In this document: positions 12,244 to 23,898 of the stretch, piece after piece
Position numbering within the stretch: position 1 is the stretch's first letter
Layout: each line of letters opens with the position of its first letter
Assembly: GCF_002994745.2 (NCBI RefSeq)
Contig: NC_037091.1
Location: 58,064,612 to 58,128,611 of the forward strand
Source of the DNA: Rosa chinensis
Taxonomy: Eukaryota > Streptophyta > Magnoliopsida > Rosales > Rosaceae
DNA length: 64,000 nt
Reading direction: 5' to 3'
Notes under the pieces: model-generated
What the model was told of the DNA's origin: nothing
Databases searched by the model: none
What the model saw: only the letters and a program-made list of their open reading frames with translations
Position numbers and translations under genes: made by a program

Positions 12244-13158
12244 GGGTGGTTCTAGTTGGAACTCCAAATTTGCTATTTGAACCTCCTATACTGAGTACAC
12301 CTCTAATTTACTTTTTAGAATACTTAAAAAGCTTAGTGGACCTCCTTATTTTTACCAAAACATCCTTGAACATGAGATACAATAATCTGTTACTCTACTT
12401 TTTATCTCTATATTCAACCATGAGAAAAGGAATGAATCTAAATCATATGATATTGTTCTCTTATGAGTAGATCTCTCCTCTACCAAAATTAATCAGAGGG
12501 TTGGTTCTCGACCTTGATATGTTCATGAAATTCCTTTGAATTTGCTAAAAGAAGGATTTCATGGTTTTTGGGTTAAAAGATCGAGTAATAACTATATTAT
12601 AATATTCAATAAATATAATTCAAGGAAATTTCAAATCAAATTGTTTTGAATTTACTTTTGTATTAAATGTAGGCCATGTATAGAAATTATTATTTTTACT
12701 TAATTGTTTTAGGTAAATTATAAAACTATATGACAATATAAGGAAATTTGGAAAAAAAAAAAACAATGTTATTGAATGTTATATTTGGGGAAGGTAAGAA
12801 TAGTATTTTTTTTTTTCATTTTGCTAACTTTGTCCTTATTTGTCTTTTCATATGACTTGACAAAATCTATTAATAATTGAAAAAAATTGGAGGTCCAAAT
12901 ATCAAATTTGGAAATCCAACTAGAACCACCCATATTGACTGCGCCTGCGCATATTGTCTTTGCCTTTTAATTGTAGTGCAAGTTAAGTCTGTAGTTTGAG
13001 TTGAGGCCTTTTTGGCTCCGTTAGTCAGTTATTTTGGAGTTCCAGTGTAAAGTCCAGTGGCCATTTATGTATATGAGATTATGCCAAAACTCATTGTATC
13101 AAGTTCATTATTAATGAAGTTTCTTCTTGATTAAAAAAAAAAAAAACTAGAACCACCC
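12244..13158. mobile_element. MULE-type MITE (688 bp) interrupted by a retroposon
   Basis: Left terminus GGGTGGTTCTAGTTGG and right terminus CCAACTAGAACCACCC are inverted repeats that extend imperfectly to about 36 bp (shared CCAAATTTG core). The 9-bp target duplication ATAATCATA flanks the unit at 12235-12243 and 13159-13167. A 9-bp duplication with long TIRs fits a Mutator-like non-autonomous element. There is no transposase. Without the nested insertion the element would be 688 bp (12244-12931). Confidence 0.85.
12935..13144 (+). mobile_element. Short retroposon with poly(A) tail nested in the MITE
   Basis: A 210-bp body ends in an A-run at 13132-13144. The 17-bp target duplication AACTAGAACCACCCATA flanks it at 12918-12934 and 13145-13161. 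The duplicated site contains the MITE's own right terminus, so this inserted after the MITE. It may be a SINE or a 5'-truncated LINE or mRNA 3' end. I see no clear RNA polymerase III A and B boxes, so the class is open. Confidence 0.8.
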
Positions 13159-13962
13159 ATAATCATATGGTTCCATTAAAGCAAAATCGAACATATCTTC
13201 TAAATGAAAATTGTTTAGTGCATGGTAATACAATATTGTATCAGAATAGTGGTCTATCATGCCTACTCATAACTATTTATGATGTTAATTTTTTTTTAAT
13301 GACTTATTATGCCTAACATAAAGTTTCATTTTTTTTTTTGCAAAAAAAAAAAAAAAAAAAACAAATAGCTACTCGTTAAAACGTTCTCTTTTCTTGGTGA
13401 AGACATTACAGATTGACTCATTATTAATCCTATACTGACTATGTAAGCCTTGATTCGGTGGCCTCACATCTCTAGCTATTCTCATCTACGGACAATATCT
13501 CCCATTAATCTATATAATTACATGGAATTCCAAATAATACAAACTCAGCAAAAATTTCATTTCTAGCCAGTGTGTTCATCTCAACATTATCAATACTCAT
13601 TCCTCCTTTTTCGTACTGTAGTCTGTAGCGTCTGTAGGCATTCTCATATAACATATGAGATCACACCAAAATGACTCACCAATTGGAAGTTACGAGCACG
13701 AGAAGGGCATACATACATGTCAGATAAATGTCTTTTTGTTCCTTTTCTATTTTCCTCTGCACACTTCTTTTATGATACAAAAATTAAAGTAAATTACAAG
13801 GAAGTTTCCTTTAAGTTCCGATAACATCAATTTACCAACAAAACAAATTAAAAAGTGAACTTCCGTAGTTCCGTAAATAAAAACATTTTTTTGGCAGAAA
13901 GAAGAAGAGTAACAATTAATTTCATATAATCTCTCGAGAAATTTTATTCACATATTGCTAAA

Positions 13963-14595
13963 GGCAGAAATATCACTTTGGTCATCGAACTATGCCTCGC
14001 TCGACACTTTGGTCATCCAACTTTTAAAAACTTCATTTTGGTCATCGAACTTTATCATCGCATATCACTTTGGTCATTCCGTTTGTTTTTTCTGTTAACT
14101 CCAAGGGTATTTTGGAGATTTAAAGTTTTACTCGCCATTTTTTTAACTTAATCCAACTTTTTCCGTCTAAACATAAAACTCCATCCAATTTTGCCAACTT
14201 TTCCCTCCTTTTATAATTCCTTGATTTATTAAATCAATATTTTTCTTCCTCTTATATTCCCTCCCTTTGAATCATTCTCTGACTTGATTATTTTTCTCTG
14301 TTGTATGCTTTGATTACTGATGATGAATGCATGAATAAAAGGAGGGAAAAGTTGGCAAAATTGGATGAAGTTTTATGTTTAGGCGGGGAAAATTGGATTA
14401 AGTTATAAAAATGGTGGGTAAAACATTTCATCTCCAAAATACCCCTAGAATTAACAGAGAAAACGGAGAAAATTGACGGAATGACCAAAGTGATATACGG
14501 TGATATAGTTCGATGACCAAAATGAAGTTTTTAAAAGTTGGATGACCAAAGTGTCGAACGAGCCATAGTTCGATGACCAAAGTGATATTTCTCCC
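13963..14595. mobile_element. Foldback MULE-type MITE, 633 bp
   Basis: Two arms of about 250-300 bp are inverted copies: the left begins GGCAGAAATATCACTTTGG and the right ends CCAAAGTGATATTTCTCCC. The arms share the spaced motif TTTGGTCATCGAACT. The 9-bp target duplication ATTGCTAAA lies at 13954-13962 and 14596-14604. No coding capacity; the predicted RNA would be a long hairpin. Confidence 0.88.
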
Positions 14596-14604
14596 ATTGC
14601 TAAA

Positions 14605-15772
14605 TGATAAATACATATCGATCTCTTACTTAATACACAACTTTTTAACTTTTTTATTTTAATATTTTACTAAAAGCACAACCCCAAACTTCCTAAACTA
14701 TCCTCATTCACAATTCACAATATCTTTTCATTAAATACATATCCTTTTTTTTTTTTTTTGCTGAAATAAATTGAGATATTTGGTAAGAGACTGCCTTTTT
14801 TTTTTCTTATACAAGAGAGACTACATATTGCATTGCTGCAGTTGAAAAAAAAAAAAAACGACACCCAAAGAATAGCATATTACACTAGAAGACTCAGCAT
14901 CAATTCCTCAATGGCTCAATGTGAGAGTTTCGGTAAATCACATGGTCATCACTAAAGTTAATACAATGACACCCAAAAAATGTTTTAATTGCTTTTCACT
15001 TGTTGGGTTGAACCGTTGAACATACTCAAATGCCAATGGGGAATTGCTTGTCATTGAGGACTTGACCAAGACAATATTTATATGCCAATTGTTGAGATTT
15101 GTGAACTACTGATGATGAAATTGGAGCTAAACAAAACAATACATCACAAGAGTTCTTAAGGAATTTTTCAACGGTTTTCACTTGCTCTTGTTTGTCCACA
15201 CCAAACATAATCCTATCTATTCTAGGCATAAGCTCTATGGTTTAGTTCTTTCCATGCATGGTCCAATTCTGAACTAAACCTCTTTGTCCCGTACATGTAT
15301 ACCAGCAGAAGATTTTTGCAGCTGGCAAATATATTTGTGGTTGGATAACACGGGAGAGGATTCAGTGCACCGACGTGCACTTGCACTAACATAAATATTA
15401 ATTATAAATATCAAGGGTTGAAATCATCTTATAAGTATTGGGTTATTTGCATCGTCGGTGCATAAAATAATTTCCTAGATAACACATATCTGCCCTTTTA
15501 GAATTGACATTATGCTTATGCGTCACAATACCGACAAATTTATAGTGATCATCTCTCAAAAAAATGCATTGTAGCATATTCTCTCCATTGAATATGTCTG
15601 CTCAGCGGTCGTTGCAGATTACCACTTTTGTTTCATTGTTAAAACTAGTGCTTGTATCATGAGCGAGTATCTGCTGTAGGTGATCTCACTCTCATTTTCT
15701 TAACAAATAATCTGTTTCTCAACAAAGTTTTTACAGTGCATTATAACAACTAATAACAGTAGTAGCTAAGGA
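14605..15772. other. AT-rich intergenic DNA
   Basis: Poly-T and poly-A tracts and short low-complexity ORFs. A weak inverted motif (CACCGACGTGCA at about 15380 and GCATCGTCGGTGCA at about 15450) may be a degraded MITE. Nothing else was recognised. Confidence 0.45.
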
Positions 15773-16394
15773 AGGGGTTCCACCCCATACACCTGGAGCC
15801 TCCAAAAAGGTTCTCAGGGCAAATAACTATGAATCTTTTGACCCAATTTAGTTACCTCCAACATCTTAAGAGTCTCACCAACAAATGGAGTTCAAAATCT
15901 AAACTCAACAAGAGATTGTCAGCCTCTTCACACACCCAATATGTGTTCATCGCAACAGAGTGCTCACTCCTCGTACTTTTGGTGTGGTATATATTGTTAT
16001 GTAGTCACACATAAGTAGTAGTTCACCAAAACGCATAAGAAAATAAATTTATCCAGAATCAACCCAAAAAATTGTGTTTTGGTACATATAACTAGCAAGA
16101 AAAGCGCACGCATATACCGATATAGTTGTTACATAATGAGCGTGAGAATAAGTACTTTTGTACACATACATATCACATAACAATCCCAGTTAATTGTTTG
16201 AGTAAAAATGAGTATGCTATCTGATCAACTAAAAACGACTGATTAATAATACAATGAATCAATTAATCAAGTTTAAGCAACAGAATGACCAAATTTGAGG
16301 AAATATTTACTACCACTTGACCGTACCATTCACACAGACTATCATACGATTTGAACTACTTTGATTTTGCGTGCTTGCTAACTTAATTAGCTCA

Positions 16395-16779
16395 GTAGGC
16401 AGCTAACTGGCGAGAAACTGCCAACCTCTTCCTTACCGCAAGAAGCCGCCACTGAAACAATCTGATCTTCTGCTTTTTCCACCTTCTTTGATCCTCCTAC
16501 AACCCTTCTGGCTCCACCAACATTGCCTGCCATGTGAACCATCATGTCAATATAAGCCCCATAAAACTTGGCGAAGAGCTTTATCGGCTAAACAAACTTG
16601 ATCAATTGAAGCTTTCTGATCTTGAAAAACCGAGTAGGACTAGTACTCCCATTAGCTCCACCACCGAGACTTGCAACCCTCATCTTCTTCTTGCTGCAGT
16701 CTCCATACAATCTTTGGTACCTTTTCCTTCTCCAGTACCTCTTCAAGTTTTCGTAGCATGTAGTGGGAACAATCTCCAT
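16395..16779 (-). pseudogene. Small basic plant protein, broken copy 2
   Basis: The ATG at 16779 opens the same protein as at 26929-27351 (MEIVPTTCYENLKRYWRRKRYQRL). The frame meets a TAG at about 16589, where the intact copies have TCG (Ser), right after KLQLIKFV. Downstream, about 35 bases are missing near 16427-16440 compared with the copy at 27 kb, so the C-terminal YKRLAASRQL helix would be lost even without the stop. The TATA box and 5' flank are preserved. Confidence 0.85.
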
Positions 16780-16874
16780 AGTAGTGTGTCTGCGCTCTGT
16801 TTCCTCAAGCTTAAAAGAAATTAGGGATGTTTGAGACTTTTAGACTGGTGTGTGAAGAGAGAAAGTAAGAAGGG

Positions 16875-16882
16875 TTTATATA
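16875..16882 (-). promoter_or_regulatory. TATA box of the broken small-protein copy
   Basis: The minus strand reads TATATAAA about 100 bp upstream of the ATG; the same sequence occurs at 27447-27454. Confidence 0.55.
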
Positions 16883-16945
16883 AAAAAGTAGACTTGCAGC
16901 CAAGTCAGAATGGAAGGCTTAAGTCAGTTGTTCTTGGAGCCAAGT

Positions 16946-19054
16946 CAATATGACATCGAAGTCATCCATCTGAACAACTACAAAGTTGGCATTTCCTTGC
17001 CAATGGCCCAACTTGAGCGGTACCCCTCAGGATAGTCCAGTTGTGGGTAAGGCCTTGGGTTCACAGCTTTCATGCGGCTAACATCCTTCTCTAACTTTAG
17101 CCCCAACCTTCATGCTTCAGTCTCCGACACAAATTGTGAGTAGCCCTCGTGTCAATCATCACACTCTTAGAAACCTTCCCATTAATTCTACCATCCACAA
17201 ACATCAAGCCCTTGGCCTGGGCCTTCTTGGGTGATTGATGTTGCTTCTCCACTGCACCCAGGAATCTCAAAGCTCTCATGTGACCAGGTTCTTCCTCTGG
17301 CTCTTGCTGGTCCTCCGTTGCTTTCTATTGAATATTAGCCTGTATGGCAAACAAGGTCGTCTTGTGAGGACACTCGTTCACTCTGTGAGGTCCTCTGCAA
17401 AGAAACAAGATAATGATTTCGCAGTATGGCCTGAGGGATTAAAATCTCGAGGGGTGAAGACTCATGTCGAGGCAGCAGGCGTGGAAGTTGTTATGTCCCT
17501 CGCATTAGTTGTTCTCCTGTCCCCTAGTTGGAAAATTTAGACTCCGCTCCCTCACTTCTACTCTGTTCGGGTCTTGTAGTTATGTTGGTATTCGTATTCG
17601 AAAAGGTCTTAGTCCTCCTAGTAAAGTTCTCTTCGAATGTGTAGTCTATCAACCTTTCAGCAGCAGCCTGAGCTAAGGCCAAGTTTTGGACCCTCTGTCG
17701 TGGGAGTTTTGTCCTTACCCATGGCTTTAAATCTTCAAAGAAATAGAAAAACCAATCCTTCTCTGACATGTCCGGGATGTCGAGCATGAGCACCGAGAAC
17801 TTGTTCACGAAGTCCCTGATGTTGTTGGTGTGCTTGAGCTCTCTTAATTGTCGTTTGGAAATGTATTCCACATTCTAGGGGAAGAATTGAGTTTTGAGCT
17901 CCTTCTTCGATCCTCCCATGTGTCAACGATGCATACTCCCCTTTGGATGTCATTGTACTTGGTTCTCCACCACAATTTAGCATCTCCCGACAAATACATT
18001 GTCGCCATGTTCACCTTCACCTCTTCCAAGTCTGGCTTCAATGCTCGGAAGTATTGCTCCATGTCAAATAAGAAATTCTCAAGCTCCTTGGTGTCTCGTG
18101 CCCCTCCAAAAGCTTGAGGTTCTAGTATCTTCACCTTCCTATAGTCCATCACAGATTGGTTTCCCATCGCACAGATGGTCAAGTTGAGCTTGGTATTCAT
18201 CTCCACCAACTCGTTTTTGAAAGCATCAATGGTGGCTCTGACATCTTCTGCCATAGTGTCCACTGTCACCTGAAGTGTATCAAGGGCATCACTCATCTCC
18301 CCCATCTGCTCGTTCGAAACGGGAGCTTCTTCTTCATTTCTCTCCTTTCCGCTTCCTAGAGCTTTTGATTTTTCAAGGGCCACAACTCGGTCCCTTAAGC
18401 CTTCCATCTCAGTCCAAAAGGTAGTAAGATCAATCAATCTGTCGGGCACCCCTGCAAGTTCTCCGAGTTGTTGGTCATACCAATCAACTCGTTGTTGGTT
18501 CGACATTTTGCCAGTCTTGAGCCTAGTTGGCTCTGATACCAACTGTTACGGGCCAAACTTTACGATGTGCAATGAGGACCGCACAACACTTGCTAGCAAG
18601 CAAGTCAGCCAAGTGAGTAGCTTACAAGGAACAATGAAAGCCACACAATATTAAAATGGTGTTAGCGGCAAGCAAGAACACAATTACATAAATGTTGGGC
18701 AACCACGAAGAACAAATGAATAATCGAAAGAAAATATCAAGGAGCAATCTAACGGGACACAATTGATTGAATAATTCCTCTTTTATTGATGGTAAGACGG
18801 TAAGGGAGGCAAATGTACATATGCTTACCTATACTAGTTCCGTAGTCCAAACTATGCCGACTAGGAACCACTCCCTAAAGAGCATAACAGGCTTAAATGG
18901 CCAAGGCAGGGGGAAACATGCACCTGACCGAGGAGACTAAATGTTAAATAAAATAAATTACATAATTTGTAAATTACCAAAACATCCCAAGTACACAAGC
19001 AACCTACCAAAGACATAACTAATGACCATGAATAAAGTTACTTGTGGCATTACA
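16946..19054 (-). mobile_element. Decayed, truncated Ty3/Gypsy retrotransposon fragment
   Basis: Minus orientation. A 5' LTR-like segment (about 18544-19054; forward strand begins TGTTACGGGCC) is followed by a primer-binding site complementary to initiator tRNA-Met (minus strand TGGTATCAGAGCC). Gag follows from the ATG at 18506 (MSNQQRVDWYDQQLGEL, then the Retrotrans_gag core YFRALKPDLEE...WWRTKYNDI). A frameshift near 17870 moves gag to a second frame (17871-17524, RQLRELKHTNNIRDFVNKFS). A degraded protease remnant (MIDTRATHNL, normally D-T-G-A) lies at 17097-17279. RT, integrase and the other LTR are absent. The right flank is the start of duplicated copy B. Confidence 0.8.
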
Positions 19055-20620
19055 AGTGCAGCCCCTAATACTGGGAAAGGGGTTCCACTCTATACCCCTG
19101 GAGCCTCCCAAAAAGATTCTCAGGGCAAATAACTATGAATCTTTTCACCCAATTTGGTTACGTCCAACATCCAAAGAGTCTCGCCAACAAATGGAGTTCA
19201 AAATCTAAACAAGATATCATCAGTCTCTTCACATACCCAATATGTGTTCATCTCAACAGAGTGCTCACTCCTTGTACTTTAGGGTAGTATACATTGTTAT
19301 GTAGTCACACATAAGTAGTAGTTCACTAAAACTCACAAGAAAATCAATTCATTCATAATCAACCCAAAAAAATCATGTTTTGATACATATAACGAGCAAG
19401 AAAAGCGCATGCATATATCAATATACTTGTTACGTAACGAGCGTGATAATAAGTATTTTCGTACACATACATATCACATAACAATCCCAGTTTGTTTGGA
19501 TCACTACACCAATTTTTCAATCAGACGACAGTTTTTCACTGTCGTCTGAGTATAAGGTTTGCTGTTGTCTATCTCAATGCCGTCTGATACATGAATCAGA
19601 CAATACCAGAAAACTGTCGTCTGATAAAATTTAGTACAACAGCAGCTACTACCCAGTCTGTTGTCTAAACACCACAAAGAACAACAGCAATTTGTACCAG
19701 AACTCTTGTGCAAAGTAATTTCAGTTGGCAGACCCTGGAAGAATGTTGACGTGTAATGAATATTTAGAGAACATTGATTTGTACAAAAACTGTTGTCTGA
19801 ATGAAGCTTGTAGATCAGCAATGTAATTGAATACTATTGTCTGACTTTGAACAAGACAACAGGAAAACTATTAAAGCTATTGTATGTTATTGCTTCAGAC
19901 AACAGTTTTTTCTTTCTTTTTTCTTTATGTTCGTTTGTTAGACAATGGTTTGCGATTGGTATTGAATTGTCTGAGATAGAAAAGAAGATATACACAATTG
20001 AACAACATATCCTTGATTCCAAAAACCATTTCATTCCAGTATTCGTCCCAACATTTACACAGGAATTAACCTTGTCCAAGTGCCTATATCTTTTTCATTA
20101 GCTTAACAAGCTTTCAAGTTTCATGAGCTTTACATGATAATAAAAAAGAATACAATTTGCTCGATCTCTCAAGATATAGTTGTAAGCAAAATCACTGCAA
20201 GCTTGAAGCCTATTCCTTTGGTGTTGTACCACTAAGATAGTTGTAAGCAAAATCACTGCAAGGAAAGAAAAGTAGATGCAATTAATAAATTGTCAAGGTA
20301 TTGAGAGCATCATGATCAAATACTAAAGCTCTTATAAAAAGTAGATTGACACAAGTCAATCAAATAGTTTACGTGCACTCATGACTGATAAACTGGAAAA
20401 CCCGGAATTGTTATAAACTACTCAAAGAAAGACAGGAGCCATGACCAACATTTTTGTAGCAAGCATTTTAATAAGGACATGAAGTGAAGGTCTAGCTGTG
20501 TCTTTGAATGGGTCTCCCACTCTGCAAAACAAACAAGAGGATATCATTTTTGAGAATTCAGAGACTGGTAAATGATTGACAGAATATTAGATAAATCATA
20601 ATGACGAAAACAATAAGTAC

Positions 20621-20771
20621 TTGGTCAAATCTACTGCCACAGTACCACTAGACATCTCCAAATTAACAGAAAAAGGAGGACAGCAGGACTTACATGTCTC
20701 CTGTAATTGCAGCCTTATGACAATCACTTCCTTTGCCTCCGGATAGTATCCAAATATCCGGAACGCAATAC
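20621..20771 (-). pseudogene. Unidentified exon-like fragment inside the CACTA-like element
   Basis: An open stretch between a plausible acceptor (TTGCAG at 20772-20777) and donor (GTACTT from 20620). Its reading frame ends SSGTVAVDLT. It is not the next PP2A exon, since the expected VPNIKFNV sequence is missing. Source unknown; it could be chance. Confidence 0.3.
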
Positions 20772-20965
20772 CTGCAAGGGATTCAAGCAATAATTATTCC
20801 TTCATGATCTAATTAATATGGAAGCAACAACAAACTTATCTCCACTCCATGCCCAAATTTATAAAAACATAATTGACCCACCAACTGCTATTGTTGAAGC
20901 TGATGATAAATGTACAGGGACCAAATATTCAAAATCAGATCGATCATTTGTCTCTCTCTAGTCGT

Positions 20966-21127
20966 TTCTATAACAGTTAACAAAATGAAAGAAAACACCT
21001 ATAGGCATTACAGGATTTCCCAATCTATCTAAAGTTCTAAACTATACCTAATAACAAATATACTCGACAAGTTACAGTTCAAGTGTGTGGCAAATGAATT
21101 AAACCCTTGAGCTCTATTTGCTAACAC
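20966..21127. repeat. Direct repeat inside the CACTA-like element, copy 1
   Basis: About 155 bp starting TAACAGTTAACAAAATGAAAG and ending TTTGCTAACACAGC. It recurs nearly identically at 22972-23121; copy 1 has about 10 extra bases after CTATCTAAA. Confidence 0.9.
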
Positions 21128-21183
21128 AGCTAAGTTAAATCAGGCAAAGAGAAAAATTAAGTGTCATAGCTAGTAATATTTAC

Positions 21184-22693
21184 CTATCTTTTGATGCAGT
21201 GATAACCACCGGTAGAAGTTTGGAACAAGTAATTTCTGATCCCATAACAGGGGCAAGTAGGGAAATTGCATGTAGAATGGTCATCCGATACAAATAGTGA
21301 GGGTTGTTAATCATTTCCAAAACCTGTCAACAGATTGCCAGATTTAAACAAGAGTAACAAATGACTCAGCCTAAAGGTACCTAACTAGACCTTAGTGCTA
21401 TAAAACTACAAACCTAGTCATAGATACATTTTAGTCCAATCTAAAATAAGAAAAGAATAGAAACCTGTGGGACTATATGCTGCATGGCCCAATCAGGACC
21501 AAATTCTTCTGCAAGGCGCTTCACATTATTAGCAGCTGCATCACGTATTGAGTAAACCTACCATCAACAACAATTTTGTCAGTAAATTTCAAAAAAGAGG
21601 TTTCCCAGCCTATACTGCATGACAGATTACTGCCATTTCAAAATTTTAAAACCAGAGGAAGTTGTTAACCACCAGATAAGATTCCCATGTTTTTACTTCT
21701 AGACAAGTAAAAGTAAATATAAGGTAACAAAATTCTTTCTGATGATGAAATAGAAAGAACAAAAAGCAGAAGCATCAAGTTCTTTTTCTTCTTCTTCTTG
21801 GCTTTCTGAAAGCAATAAGCATGAGATGTCAAAAAATTATTTATCAATCTCAAAGGCTGCACAAACCTTATCATTTAACCACTGCATGCAAAGAGAACCA
21901 AGCTTATCATCGAAAAACCCCACACCCAACTGACTTGCCAATAAAGGGATATATTCTATTATCGCAAGCCGAACCCTCCAATGTCTATCCTCTGCCAGTT
22001 CCACAATTGCTGGCAGTAGAGACTGGGACAGCAGATCAATTCCAATTCCCTGCACCAGGTAAATTACCAAGAACGGCTCAAATTCAATGGGAAAACATAA
22101 ACCAATATCCTTAAGACAATAGTCTGTTGAATAATTTAACAGTGGTTGCGGGCAAAACCATACCTGGTTGACTTGATCAAGCTTGCTAATAATGTTCAGC
22201 CGGACATCTGGAAACTCATCTTTGAGAAGAGAAAGGAAAATAGGCAGCAGTTGCTCTATGGTTGCATCCTGCAACCACCAACAAAAAATGAATTAATATA
22301 AGGATCAGGAGAGCATGGTTAGTTTTATGAATTATATAGAAAAGTCAACAGAAGATTCTTGCCTTTCCTAAAACTGGTGCCATTCCCATTATCACTGAAG
22401 CCAATGCAGAGCGAACGTGCTGGGATGAATCTGTTGACAATTCCTATAGCAAGCAAACTTTATAAGTTATAAAGCTAAAGTCACACATCAGAACTGCATC
22501 AAGACTAATCAAACAAACTATTTAAAACAAAATATAAGTTAAGATGTGTACCTTAACAAATGGTAGGATTTGCTGAACGGCAAGTTCTGGGTCCAAAATT
22601 CGGCAAAACTTGGTTACTTTTCCTGCAGCAGCAATCCGCACCTCAGCCTCATTATCGCGAAGAAGTCGAACATAGGCAGGCACCAGGTCTGAC
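21184..22693 (-). pseudogene. Captured fragment of a PP2A scaffold (A, 65-kDa) subunit gene, six exons with introns
   Basis: Exons (minus): 22552-22693, 22363-22443, 22164-22268, 21867-22049, 21465-21557 and 21184-21323. They encode HEAT-repeat sequence of the PP2A A subunit: [77 protein letters not shown] and EMINNPHYLYRMTI. Phases agree and no stop interrupts about 247 codons, roughly the middle 40% of the 587-residue family. The PP2A scaffold holds the catalytic and B subunits together. The N-terminal HEAT repeats and the last exons are absent. The block lies inside CACTA-like termini, so it is a captured genomic fragment. The donor after 22363 is GC rather than GT. Confidence 0.88.
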
Positions 22694-22971
22694 CTAAAGA
22701 ATGTCAACATCACAACAACCATCAATTAGAAGTCAACTGGCAAGTTCTCAAACTATTACTAAGATGGTGACTCAAATCACAAATATAAATATCAAGAAAA
22801 CTATTATCTCATGGTCCAACTTGAAACTATATAGCCAAAAGAAAACTAGTCGTGCACAGTATAGTAATAAGTCATACAAATGAAAAAATAAGCAGGGATA
22901 GATACAGAGATAAGATAGTATATTGGCAGTGGGATACCTTGTATATGAGACTGTAATTCACTTGCTATAAC

Positions 22972-23121
22972 AGTTAACAAAATGAAAGAAAACACCTATA
23001 GGCATTACAGGATTTCCCAATCTATCTAAATTATACCTAATAACAAATATACTCGACAAGTTACAGTTCAAGTGTGTGGCAAATGAATTAAACCCTTGAG
23101 CTCTATTTGCTAACACAGCAG
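22972..23121. repeat. Direct repeat inside the CACTA-like element, copy 2
   Basis: Second copy of the 20966-21127 sequence, lying between the PP2A exons and the captured first exon. The pair brackets the PP2A block. Confidence 0.9.
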
Positions 23122-23169
23122 CCAAATTACGAAAGCTAGTGTGCTATGAGCCAATGTGTATGTACCTTT

Positions 23170-23222
23170 TTACGGCCAGCAGCGAGCAGATCGGTACGGC
23201 TCTTGTCCTTGTCCATCCGATT
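23170..23222 (-). pseudogene. Captured first coding exon of a coiled-coil-type protein gene
   Basis: The minus strand reads MDKDKSRTDLLAAGRKK, followed by a GT donor at about 23165. This N-terminus resembles the start of large plant coiled-coil/golgin-like proteins (RTDLLAAGRKKLQQFRQKK type), but the parent is not certain. A GC-rich 5' UTR-like stretch lies upstream to 23281, where the nested LTR element interrupts it. Further promoter-like sequence continues after 25546. Confidence 0.55.
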
Positions 23223-23286
23223 CACTCCGTTCTTGCTCCCCACTGTGACTCCCCAGAATCACCGCGGCCACGTCTCAATCACCATT

Positions 23287-23898
23287 TGACGCAGTCGGAT
23301 TGATATCTAGGTTTACCAGCAATAAACCTAAGCAAAGGATTCTGGAGTCCACCAGAGATAAAAGAGAATAATCTCAATTTTATTGATAAAAGATGATAAG
23401 ATCGTTCTGCAGCCGTTTAAGGTTGCTTATATATGGGAAAGAAATCCTAGGGCGACTAACAATAAAACCCTAAAGCCCACGGATTAAAACAAAACAAATC
23501 CAAAATAAACTAGAAAACCTAAAATAAAAAGAATGTAAAACTAGCCTTAAAATATTAAATCACGAATCGGATAATTAAGACGATACATTTTGGCCTAAAT
23601 CTGATAGGGCTCACTAAAGTGAGTCTTGAAGATCTCGTCGTTCCCATTCTGGAAAGGTATCATGCGTCTCAAACGGACATTCTGGCCAAAAGGTAGTCAA
23701 ATCTGATTCAAAATCAAAACCTGACTTTTCACACGAGAAACCCGAAAAGTCCAAAACCAAATCTTCTTGAATATTCCAGCGGCTAGTAACCTGATTACGC
23801 GTGAGTTACCTATTTTCCAATCACTTTTCTTGATTCTACGCCGCTTCTTTACTTTTATGGTTTTTCGGCTAAACTGGGTCCATTCTTGTCCTACATCA
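23287..23898 (-). repeat. 3' LTR of the TR-GAG element
   Basis: 612 bp, TG...CA in minus sense, next to the purine tract at 23899-23909. Confidence 0.95.

Larger units (their letters stand above)
15773..16945. repeat. Segmental duplication, copy A (with small-protein pseudogene)
   Basis: Starts GGGGTTCCACCCCATACACC and matches the segment starting at 19078 (GGGGTTCCACTCTATACCCC). It covers the downstream flank, the small-protein gene and its promoter. Similarity to copy B is interrupted at about 16213 only because copy B carries a 7.2-kb insertion there. It ends near 16945, where a Gypsy fragment begins. Confidence 0.85.

Noticed and set aside
15026..15229. 67-residue minus-strand ORF
   Set aside because: No homology that I recognise and no supporting signals.
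18526..18546. Sequence resembling part of a tRNA (TGGTATCAGAGCC on the minus strand)
   Set aside because: It is the primer-binding site of a Gypsy element, next to an LTR end, with no cloverleaf around it. The same holds at 24914-24926.
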